From an uncultured Chloroflexota bacterium (GTDB taxonomy: Bacteria; Chloroflexota; Anaerolineae; Aggregatilineales; Phototrophicaceae), in the NCBI GenBank assembly GCA_937870805.1, contig CALMZT010000971.1, positions 1 to 5,856 of the forward strand: a stretch of DNA of 5,856 nt, read 5' to 3'. Numbering within the stretch: the first letter of the stretch is position 1; each line of letters opens with the position of its first letter. Positions 1 through 5,253 of the stretch are shown piece by piece. The position numbers and the translations under genes were made by a program. Under the pieces are notes generated by a model. The model was not told the DNA's origin, made no database searches, and saw nothing but the letters and a program-made list of their open reading frames with translations.

Positions 1-515
1 ATGGTTTGAGCGAGACCTCGCAGATGGGTACGGTGATTTCAGGCGCGGCGAAAGAGCGCATCGAAGGCATGATTCAGCAGGGTGTAGATGAAGGTGCAAA
101 GCCCGTACTCGATGGGCGCGGCGTTAAGATCGAAGGTTTTGAGAACGGCACATTTGTTGGTCCGACAATTCTCGATGGTGTGACGCCTGACATGACGGTG
201 GCGCGCGATGAGATCTTTGGTCCAGTGCTGTCGATTATGCATGTGCCTGATTTTGATACAGCAGTGGAGGTGATTAATAAGAGCCGCTATGGGAATGCTG
301 CTAGTTTGTTCACTAATAATGGCAAGTACGCACGCGAGTTCAAGTATCGCGTGAAGGCTGGCAATATCGGTATCAATGTGGGTGTGGCGGCGGCTACGGC
401 ATCGTTCCCATTTGGCGGGCAGAAGGATTCGTTCTTCGGTGATTTGCATGGTCAGGGTCCCGATGCTATCGAATTCTTCACTGATCGCAAGATTCTCATC
501 GAGCGCTGGCTGTAA
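1..515 (+). CDS. mmsA: CoA-acylating (methyl)malonate-semialdehyde dehydrogenase, C-terminal part
   Basis: This is the 3' end of an aldehyde dehydrogenase superfamily gene. The reading frame is open from base 3 and the start lies before the window. About 170 residues are present out of the roughly 480-500 usual for the family, so the catalytic cysteine is outside. Visible family signatures are the ARDEIFGPVLS motif (bases about 201-233), the GINVGVAAATASFPFGG stretch (about 369-419) and the KDSFFGDLHGQG block (about 423-458), followed by FFTDRK and a terminal RW. The FFGDLHGQG block is typical of MmsA/IolA-type enzymes rather than general aldehyde dehydrogenases. The family oxidises malonate or methylmalonate semialdehyde with NAD+ and CoA, giving acetyl-CoA or propionyl-CoA plus CO2. 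The dihydropyrimidinase two genes downstream fits a role in beta-alanine/beta-aminoisobutyrate breakdown, though valine or inositol catabolism cannot be excluded. Proline and methionine of the usual APMAFFPF motif are replaced (AATASFPF), a small deviation. Confidence 0.92.
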   Translation, partial: GLSETSQMGTVISGAAKERIEGMIQQGVDEGAKPVLDGRGVKIEGFENGTFVGPTILDGVTPDMTVARDEIFGPVLSIMHVPDFDTAVEVINKSRYGNAASLFTNNGKYAREFKYRVKAGNIGINVGVAAATASFPFGGQKDSFFGDLHGQGPDAIEFFTDRKILIERWL

Positions 516-530
516 GCAAAGAAAGGAAAA

Positions 531-573
531 GTGGAAAGTTAAAAGTGAGGGACAAATCCTTTTAACTTTTCAC
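531..573. repeat. Near-perfect hairpin built from 7-nt-periodic units, between mmsA and the 118-residue gene
   Basis: The arms are 531-545 (GTGGAAAGTTAAAAG) and 559-573 (CTTTTAACTTTTCAC). They pair over 15 bp with a single G.U wobble and a 13-nt loop. Both arms show a 7-nt rhythm: AAAAGTG/GAAAGTT/AAAAGTG on the left and TTTTAAC/TTTTCAC/CTTCAAC on the right, continuing to about 580. It begins 16 nt after the mmsA stop codon. It could stabilise or process the mRNA between the two genes. There is no U-run after the stem, so it does not look like a classical intrinsic terminator. The same 15-mer recurs at 2026-2040. Confidence 0.75.
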
Positions 574-587
574 CTTCAACTAAAGCT

Positions 588-944
588 ATGACATCGCTGA
601 ATTCGTTTGGCTCGATTATGACCTATGCTATTGAGTTGGAAACTCGTTTGCGCGATTACTACAAGGCAGCGGGCAATGAGGAACGCGCGAAAGAAACCGA
701 CAAGCGTCGTCAGAATTTAGAGCGTGTGCGGCGCGAAAATGTGACCGAGATCAAGCTGGAACCTATTGCGGGCTTGCACGAGGATGATTACACGCTCAAT
801 CTTGACGATACTTCGGCAGCGGGGCAAAAGGCAGCAGAGCAGATCGCGGCGCGTTTCTATGCGGATACCGCGCCAAAGATTAATGTGCGAGAGGCGCAGC
901 GCGCCTTGGAACGCTGTGCGAAGCAGCACTCAGAAAATGCATAA
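588..944 (+). CDS. Small helical protein of unknown function (118 residues)
   Basis: I do not recognise this protein with certainty. It is 118 residues, soluble, highly charged and predicted largely helical, with no signal peptide or membrane segment. The N-terminal stretch (residues 8-28: GSIMTYAIELETRLRDYYKAAG in outline) resembles the first helix of ferritin-like/rubrerythrin-like proteins, where A-I-E-L-E and a following YY are common. The rest lacks the second, third and fourth E..H metal motifs, so iron binding is unsupported. Residues 31-50 are a basic/acidic helix rich in R, E and K, and residues 80-118 form another helical segment (ARFYADTAPKI...REAQRALERCAKQ). The ATG at 588 was chosen because the family-like segment starts right after it. 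No Shine-Dalgarno is visible upstream, and an internal ATG at 618 is the alternative. It lies 72 nt after mmsA and 73 nt before the LLM gene, in the same direction, so co-transcription is likely. The gene is probably real, given its length, codon pattern and position. Confidence 0.7.
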   Translation: MTSLNSFGSIMTYAIELETRLRDYYKAAGNEERAKETDKRRQNLERVRRENVTEIKLEPIAGLHEDDYTLNLDDTSAAGQKAAEQIAARFYADTAPKINVREAQRALERCAKQHSENA

Positions 945-960
945 TAAATGAGTTTAGATG

Positions 961-993
961 AGTAGTGGGTGACGTTGATCGCTGCGCACTACT
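961..993. other. Small inverted repeat upstream of the LLM oxidoreductase gene
   Basis: The arms AGTAGTG (961-967) and CACTACT (987-993) are perfectly complementary over 7 bp with a 19-nt loop. The structure ends 11 nt before the Shine-Dalgarno of the next gene. It could be an operator or an mRNA structure, but it is short and may be chance. Confidence 0.3.
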
Positions 994-1004
994 TTGTTGA
1001 TTTT

Positions 1005-1010
1005 GGAGAA
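1005..1010 (+). promoter_or_regulatory. Ribosome binding site that fixes the LLM gene start
   Basis: GGAGAA lies 7 nt before the ATG at 1018. It decides the start in favour of 1018 over the in-frame TTG at 994, which lies upstream of this site. Confidence 0.75.
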
Positions 1011-1017
1011 AATTGTT

Positions 1018-2037
1018 ATGGAATTTGCGATTACGTTTAAGGGTGATATTGACCCCAAACGCACCGTCGCGCTGTGTAAGCAAGCTGAAGTTGCAGGCTT
1101 CGACTATGCGTGGATGTTCGATTCGCATGTGTTGTGGCGCGACTGCTATGCGACGATGGCGATGTGCATGGAACACACTGATACACTGCGTTACGGTCCG
1201 TGCGTGACGAACCCCGGCGTGCGTGATTGGTCGGTGGCAGCGAGTATGTTTGCGACGCTAGCGCAGCAAAGCGGCGGGCGTGTAGACATGGGCGTGGGAC
1301 GCGGCGACAGTTCGCGGCGTGTGCTGGGACGCAAGCCGTTGAATGTCGAAACGATGGTTGAGTTCTGTGATGCTGTCAAGAGGATGGTGCGCGGCGAGTC
1401 GGTTCAGTACGATGAGGAAAGCGTGGCAGTGCAAATTCCCTGGGCAAATGGCTACCAGATGCCTGTGTGGATTGCCGCGTATGGTCCAAAGGCGCTGGCG
1501 GCGGCGGGAGATTCGGCAGATGGGTTGATTATCCAACTTGCTGACCCCTGGTTGGTCAAGTGGTTTACAGATCAAGCACTTGAAGTGAGAAAAGCTGCGG
1601 GGCTTGATGTGAACAGCTATAGAGTGATGTCTGCTGCGCCGGTGTGGGTGGGTGATATGAAGCGCGCGCGTGAGCAAACGCGCTGGTTCCCGGCGATGGT
1701 GGGCAATCATGTGGCTGACTTGGTGTCGCGTTATGGCACAACAGGACAGACTGTACCGCAACGCCTGACCGATTATGTTGAAGGGCGCAAGGGATACGAT
1801 TATCGTCACCACGCCGACAAAGATGCAGATCATCTTGGTTTTATCACAGAGGATATCATCGACAGTTTTGGAATTTTAGGTCCAGTGGAAGCCCATGTCG
1901 AGAAGATCAAAGAACTTGAGTCCATCGGGGTGACGCAGTTCAATATCTATCTGATGTGTGGTGAGGAAGAACGCATCGTCGCAGAATACGCAGAGCACGT
2001 TCTGCCGCATTTCCAAAAAGACAAAGTGAAAAGTTAA
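1018..2037 (+). CDS. LLM-class flavin/F420-dependent oxidoreductase
   Basis: This encodes a 339-residue member of the bacterial luciferase-like monooxygenase (TIM-barrel) superfamily, closest in feel to the Mer-like F420-dependent group (the CPS_4043 / TIGR03842 type, from memory). Signatures are EVAGFDYAWMFDSHV (residues 24-38), CVTNPGVRDW (62-71), SGGRVDMGVGRGD (85-97) and MPVWIAAYGPKALAAAGDSADG (148-169). The last two correspond to the cofactor-binding strands of the family. The ATG at 1018 is preferred because GGAGAA (1005-1010) sits 7 nt before it; an in-frame TTG at 994 precedes that site and lacks one. The cytoplasmic enzyme would use reduced F420 or FMN, and the substrate is unknown. 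It lies 27 nt upstream of the dihydropyrimidinase, and I recall this family often beside hydantoinase genes, suggesting a redox step on a dihydropyrimidine, hydantoin or derived intermediate. RutA is another LLM enzyme acting on pyrimidines, but the match here is to the Mer-like branch. The last residues (KVKS) are encoded by an intergenic-type repeat. Confidence 0.85.
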   Translation: MEFAITFKGDIDPKRTVALCKQAEVAGFDYAWMFDSHVLWRDCYATMAMCMEHTDTLRYGPCVTNPGVRDWSVAASMFATLAQQSGGRVDMGVGRGDSSRRVLGRKPLNVETMVEFCDAVKRMVRGESVQYDEESVAVQIPWANGYQMPVWIAAYGPKALAAAGDSADGLIIQLADPWLVKWFTDQALEVRKAAGLDVNSYRVMSAAPVWVGDMKRAREQTRWFPAMVGNHVADLVSRYGTTGQTVPQRLTDYVEGRKGYDYRHHADKDADHLGFITEDIIDSFGILGPVEAHVEKIKELESIGVTQFNIYLMCGEEERIVAEYAEHVLPHFQKDKVKS

Positions 2038-2053
2038 TAGGCTGCTTTTAACT
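2026..2053. repeat. Second copy of the 15-nt repeat, forming a hairpin over the LLM stop codon
   Basis: GTGAAAAGTTAATAG (2026-2040) matches the arms of the 531-573 hairpin at 14 of 15 positions for the right arm read in reverse complement. It pairs with CTTTTAACT (2045-2053) through 2032-2040, giving 8 pairs with one T-T mismatch and a GCTG loop. The stop codon TAA (2035-2037) lies within the stem. The right arm ends one base before the dihydropyrimidinase Shine-Dalgarno (2055-2060). The structure could influence translation coupling between the two genes, but that is inference. Confidence 0.65.
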
Positions 2054-2054
2054 C

Positions 2055-2060
2055 AGGAGA
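2055..2060 (+). promoter_or_regulatory. Ribosome binding site of the dihydropyrimidinase gene
   Basis: AGGAGA sits 4 nt before the ATG at 2065 and directly after the repeat hairpin. The spacing is short but usable. It supports the 491-residue start. Confidence 0.7.
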
Positions 2061-2064
2061 CTGT

Positions 2065-3540
2065 ATGGGTACATTATTCAGAAATGGTACGGTTGTGACT
2101 GCCAGCGACATGGTTGAAGCCGATGTGCTGGTCGAGGGCGAAACAATCGTTACGATTGGCAAGAGCATTCCTAGCAGGGGGCATGAGGTGGTCAATTGCA
2201 AAGGCAAGTACCTCTTCCCCGGTGGGATTGATGTTCACACGCATCTTGATTTGCCGTTTGGCGGCACGTACAGTAATGACGATTTCGACGTCGGGCATAA
2301 AGCGGCAGCGTTCGGCGGCACGACGATGCATATTGACTTCGTGAATCAACCTAGAGGTGGCACTTTGCATGATGGGTTGAAAACGTGGCGTGAAAAAGCA
2401 AAACCCGCGCAGATTGACTATGGGTTTCATATGATCGTAAGTGATTTGCGTGAAGATGTCATGGAAGAAATCCCATCGCTGCTTGAGGAAGGTATCACGA
2501 GCATCAAGCTGTTTATGGCGTATAAAAACGTTTTCCAGATTGACGATAAGACGCTGTATCGCGCGATGAAGCAAGCGGCGGCGAATGGAATGATCGTGAT
2601 GGTTCACGCTGAAAATGGCGACGTGGAAGAACAACTACGTTTACAACTGCTGGCTGAGGGCAAGACTGACCCGCACTGGCATTATCATTCGCGCCCGCCG
2701 GAGATTGAGGGGGAGGCGACAAATCGCGCGGTGGTTCTCGCAGGCATGACCGATTGCAGGTTGTATGTCGTGCATATGACTTGCGAAGAGTCAATTGATG
2801 CGCTGCGGCGTGGACGTGCCCAAGGTTATCCAGTGATGGGTGAGACCTGTGTACAGTATTTCCATGTTACCTACGAGAAACACCTACGCGCACCGGGCTT
2901 TGAAGGCGCGAAGTTTGTCTGTTCGCCGCCGATTCGGAGCGTTGAAGATCAGGCTGTACTGTGGCAAGCGGTGCGTGATGGCACGCTGCAAGTTGTGAGC
3001 ACCGATCACTGCGACTTCTGGTATGAAGGTGGCATAGGTCCCTGGGAACAGTGGGCGAAAGATCATAACGGCGGCGATTGGGTTGAATATGAAAAGCAGA
3101 ATCCAACGTACCGCCGTCCGGGTAAAGAACTCGGTAAAGGAAACTTCGCTAAGATTCCTAACGGCTTACCTGGCATTGAAGACCGCATGATCGTGATGTG
3201 GCACTTAGGCGTGAACGGTGGCAAGATTTCGCCCAGCCGTTTTGTGGAATTGAACTGCACAAATCCGGCGAAAATCTTTGGCTGCTATCCACGTAAGGGT
3301 ACTATTGCTGTTGGGGCAGACGCCGATCTTGTGGTATGGGACCCGAAGAAAACGCACACCATCAGCGCTAAATCGCATCATATGCGCTGTGACTACAACC
3401 TCTATGAAGGGATGCGCGTCAAGGGGATGCCGACGCAGGTCTATCTGCGTGGTAGGAAGGTCGTTGATGGCGATGAGTGGTATGGTACGAACGGCGGCGG
3501 CAAGTTTATTGCGCGCAAGCCTTATGCAGCGATTTTGTAG
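2065..3540 (+). CDS. hydA: Dihydropyrimidinase / D-hydantoinase
   Basis: This encodes a cytosolic binuclear-metal amidohydrolase that opens 5,6-dihydrouracil or dihydrothymine (or 5-substituted hydantoins) to N-carbamoyl-beta-amino acids (or N-carbamoyl amino acids). All expected metal ligands are present: H58 and H60 (GGIDVHTHLD), the lysine that becomes carboxylated, K148 (SIKLFMAY), H181 (VMVHAENGD), H237 (VVHMTCEES) and D314 (STDHCDF). Y153, S287 (CSPPIR) and N366 (KIPNGLPGIEDR) match the substrate-contacting residues of known hydantoinases. The N- and C-terminal beta-sandwich segments are also there (FRNGTVVTASD; GADADLVVWDP). At 491 residues it is longer than the usual 460-470. The surplus is an approximately 30-residue insertion between F318 and G353, rich in W, Y, G and charged residues, just after the D314 ligand. 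The gene is 27 nt downstream of the LLM oxidoreductase and shares its operon with an MmsA-type dehydrogenase, which fits pyrimidine/beta-alanine catabolism. Preference for dihydropyrimidines over hydantoins cannot be read from sequence. Confidence 0.93.
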   Translation: MGTLFRNGTVVTASDMVEADVLVEGETIVTIGKSIPSRGHEVVNCKGKYLFPGGIDVHTHLDLPFGGTYSNDDFDVGHKAAAFGGTTMHIDFVNQPRGGTLHDGLKTWREKAKPAQIDYGFHMIVSDLREDVMEEIPSLLEEGITSIKLFMAYKNVFQIDDKTLYRAMKQAAANGMIVMVHAENGDVEEQLRLQLLAEGKTDPHWHYHSRPPEIEGEATNRAVVLAGMTDCRLYVVHMTCEESIDALRRGRAQGYPVMGETCVQYFHVTYEKHLRAPGFEGAKFVCSPPIRSVEDQAVLWQAVRDGTLQVVSTDHCDFWYEGGIGPWEQWAKDHNGGDWVEYEKQNPTYRRPGKELGKGNFAKIPNGLPGIEDRMIVMWHLGVNGGKISPSRFVELNCTNPAKIFGCYPRKGTIAVGADADLVVWDPKKTHTISAKSHHMRCDYNLYEGMRVKGMPTQVYLRGRKVVDGDEWYGTNGGGKFIARKPYAAIL

Positions 3541-3542
3541 AT

Positions 3543-3570
3543 AGCTTTCAGCGATCAGCAGTCAGCTAAA
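3543..3570. repeat. Four AGC-phased heptads after the dihydropyrimidinase stop codon
   Basis: Four consecutive 7-nt units each start with AGC: AGCTTTC, AGCGATC, AGCAGTC and AGCTAAA. They begin 3 nt after the TAG stop at 3538-3540. This is a degenerate heptanucleotide array like the short tandem repeats known from cyanobacterial and some other bacterial intergenic regions. No function is evident. Confidence 0.7.
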
Positions 3571-3579
3571 TACAAAACC

Positions 3580-3713
3580 AGGACTTTCGCTTAACCTCAC
3601 CCCCCCAACCCCCTCTCCCTGTCATCGAATCTGTGGATGATAGGTGTTGTGAGCGGGGAGAGGGGGAGAAATACAGAGCGCATGGGTCTATTTTGTGTGC
3701 AAGCGAAAGTTCT
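3580..3713. mobile_element. MITE-like palindromic element, 134 bp, non-coding
   Basis: Outer inverted repeats are AGGACTTTCGCTT (3580-3592) and AAGCGAAAGTTCT (3701-3713), complementary at 12 of 13 positions. Nested inside is a second inverted repeat, CCCCCTCTCCCT (3609-3620) with GGGGAGAGGGGG (3655-3666), pairing over 12 bp including one G.U. The left half also holds the C-rich tract CTCACCCCCCCAACC. No transposase or credible reading frame lies inside and no clear target-site duplication is seen at the edges. The nested palindrome suggests a non-autonomous miniature transposable element or REP-like repeat. It accounts for most of the spacer between the two operons. Confidence 0.6.
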
Positions 3714-3726
3714 AAAAACATTGAAC

Positions 3727-3752
3727 CGCCAAGACGCCAAGATCGCCAAGGT
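3727..3752. repeat. Short tandem CGCCAAG repeat
   Basis: Three direct units, CGCCAAGA, CGCCAAGAT and CGCCAAGGT, lie in a row with a period of 8-9 nt. Similar CGCCAAGA-type tandem repeats occur between genes in diverse bacteria, from memory. No function is assigned. The rest of the stretch from 3714 to 3812 shows nothing else I can support. Confidence 0.6.
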
Positions 3753-3812
3753 AATGCGGGAGAGATTCAGAATTTCATCTTGTGCTAGGAATATCGTTCT
3801 GAAACCTTGCTC

Positions 3813-3846
3813 AAAATCCCCTTTCCGAAATTGGAAGGGGATTTTT
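3813..3846. terminator. Bidirectional intrinsic terminator between the converging operons
   Basis: The stem AAAATCCCCTTTCC (3813-3826) pairs with GGAAGGGGATTTT (3833-3845) with one bulged T and a 6-nt loop. A T-run (3842-3846) follows on the plus strand and an A-run precedes it, giving a U-run on the minus-strand transcript. It stands 30 nt beyond the stop of the minus-strand M24 gene and about 270 nt beyond the dihydropyrimidinase stop, so it can end transcription from both sides. Confidence 0.85.
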
Positions 3847-3876
3847 ATTGCTGCGCATAGTCAGGGAAATGGATGA

Positions 3877-5253
3877 TTAACGATGGACCATGACACGGTT
3901 TGGTGACATCCAAAAGGGGGGTAAATAGGCGGGAATATTTGAGAAGGGCAGCACTTCGGGTTTGAGGATAATGCCAAGCTGTTCTTGCATGAACGCGCGG
4001 CGGCGTTTTATGCGCTGCCATGCACCGGGGTATTTTTGCGCAAATTCTTCGCGTAGTCGCTCATCTGCTAAGGCGATGCCATCTTCGATGTTGGATGTGA
4101 AATAGGATGTACCTGTTGCAGGAATTACATCCACTTGGATTGCCATCCCTGAGACAAGTTTTTCTGTTGAATCTTTATAGATTGGTGAACTGACCCATTC
4201 GTCGAGGTGAATGAGATGTCCGGGGTTCAGGCTGACACCAAAGAAGGGATCGCCGAGATGCTTGTGAACAATGTCATAGAGTTCGCCCCCAGAAACCCCG
4301 ATACCGACGTGTTGATACCACTCGACAATGGCGCGGAAGTAGGGGAGCACAAGTTTTTCCACGTAATCACGAATGTTTTCAGGCAGTTCATTGGAATCGT
4401 GCATCATAAAGCCCGCACGACAGTTTAATGCGCCCCACAATCCGAAGGCAACTGTCATTGCATCACCGTGCTCAATCGTCTTCATAGAAGGGCTGGGCAA
4501 GCCGACAAAAGCCCGCTGCCCGCTGGAAAGCATCAAATGTACTGACCAAGGCATTCCATTCAACTGCATCAGGCGCACAGCGTCGAATTCTGTCATGCCG
4601 GGACGTGCGCCGAAGAGGACATTTTTTATGGCTTGGGAGGTGTAGGTTGCGGCGAACTCGAACTTCCCTAGTTGATCGACATCGTTTGTGGAATACAGAC
4701 CATTTGTGGGGTGCATGAAGATTTCGGTGGCGTTACGGACTTCACACCCCATTGCGCGCAGGGTATCGACGATGTAGGCAGGCACTTCAATCCAATGTGC
4801 AGGGTCTTCGCTTTCGAGTGGGATAAAGTATTTCCAACCCACGATGCCGATGCGCTGCCCATTTTTGATGCCCGCATTCTGGAAGATTGTTTTCAGTGGG
4901 GCGCTATTGGAGCGTGGCTGACTGATGAGGCTGAAGGTTTGATAGAGGATTTTATCAACCTGCACAGGAACAAGGGAGGCGTATCCCATGCCTTCGTTGC
5001 CAACCATCAGCGTAGGCGTGCGATTTGGCGTGAGAATGAGCAGTGCTTCTTCAAAGCGAGGATCGTAGTTGGTGAGGTAGGCGAGGTTCGCAAAGTGCTC
5101 ACGATCTCCGTAAACCAGCAACACATCAAAACCAAAATCTGCGGCTTTCTGGCGGGCGGCAGCAATGCGCGCCTCATAAGTAGAAGCCGGAATCTCTGAC
5201 TCAATCTCGGGTAAACCAAAATCAGGCAGCTCAACTTCTGTGAGTTGTATCAT
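3877..5253 (-). CDS. M24 (creatinase/Xaa-Pro peptidase fold) protein with degenerate metal site
   Basis: This encodes a 458-residue two-domain protein. The N-terminal creatinase-like domain (about residues 20-185) contains YGDREHFANLAYLTNYDPRFEEALLIL (residues 48-74 in outline). The C-terminal pita-bread domain spans about 195-400, and a family tail about 400-458 (LGIILKPEVLPFSNIPAYLPPFW). Against E. coli PepP, aligned by eye, the first metal-binding aspartate of GDxxxxDxG is A269 and the second is A280. The catalytic histidine is H346 (NPGHLIHLDEW), the first glutamate is D375 (QVDVIP) and the last is E390 (NIEDG). W353 occupies the place of a further active-site histidine. Such a site should not hold the usual dinuclear metal, so ordinary aminopeptidase activity is doubtful. 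Creatinase is a metal-free hydrolase of this fold, so a C-N hydrolase acting on a small molecule is a possibility. The ATG at 5253 overlaps the dehydratase stop (ATGA), with AGGAGA at 5264-5269, 10 nt upstream. No signal peptide is visible. Confidence 0.82.
   Translation of the reverse strand: MIQLTEVELPDFGLPEIESEIPASTYEARIAAARQKAADFGFDVLLVYGDREHFANLAYLTNYDPRFEEALLILTPNRTPTLMVGNEGMGYASLVPVQVDKILYQTFSLISQPRSNSAPLKTIFQNAGIKNGQRIGIVGWKYFIPLESEDPAHWIEVPAYIVDTLRAMGCEVRNATEIFMHPTNGLYSTNDVDQLGKFEFAATYTSQAIKNVLFGARPGMTEFDAVRLMQLNGMPWSVHLMLSSGQRAFVGLPSPSMKTIEHGDAMTVAFGLWGALNCRAGFMMHDSNELPENIRDYVEKLVLPYFRAIVEWYQHVGIGVSGGELYDIVHKHLGDPFFGVSLNPGHLIHLDEWVSSPIYKDSTEKLVSGMAIQVDVIPATGTSYFTSNIEDGIALADERLREEFAQKYPGAWQRIKRRRAFMQEQLGIILKPEVLPFSNIPAYLPPFWMSPNRVMVHR

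Noticed and set aside
531..573. An intrinsic terminator after mmsA
   Set aside because: The stem is A/T-rich with no T-run immediately after it, and the downstream gene follows in the same direction at short distance.
994..1017. An earlier TTG start for the LLM gene
   Set aside because: The only good Shine-Dalgarno (1005-1010) lies downstream of it and is well spaced for the ATG at 1018, where the family's N-terminal strand begins.
1258..1833. A 191-codon open frame on the minus strand
   Set aside because: It lies wholly antisense inside the LLM oxidoreductase gene, has a His/Arg-rich composition typical of shadow frames, and shows no recognisable motif.
1018..2037. RutA-type pyrimidine oxygenase
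   Set aside because: The motifs resemble the Mer-like F420 branch of the LLM superfamily, and the neighbour is a reductive-pathway hydrolase rather than other rut genes.
2074..2634. A 186-codon open frame on the minus strand
   Set aside because: It is antisense to the well-supported dihydropyrimidinase and has no family-like features.
3543..3752. A possible CRISPR array
   Set aside because: The repeats are only 7-9 nt and have no spacers of 25-40 nt. The other repeats are inverted rather than direct.
3637..3876. A 79-codon open frame in the spacer
   Set aside because: It runs through the palindromic element, the tandem repeat and the terminator hairpin, so it is a by-product of non-coding sequence.
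4672..5199. A 175-codon open frame on the plus strand
   Set aside because: It is antisense to the M24 gene, which has clear family motifs throughout this region.
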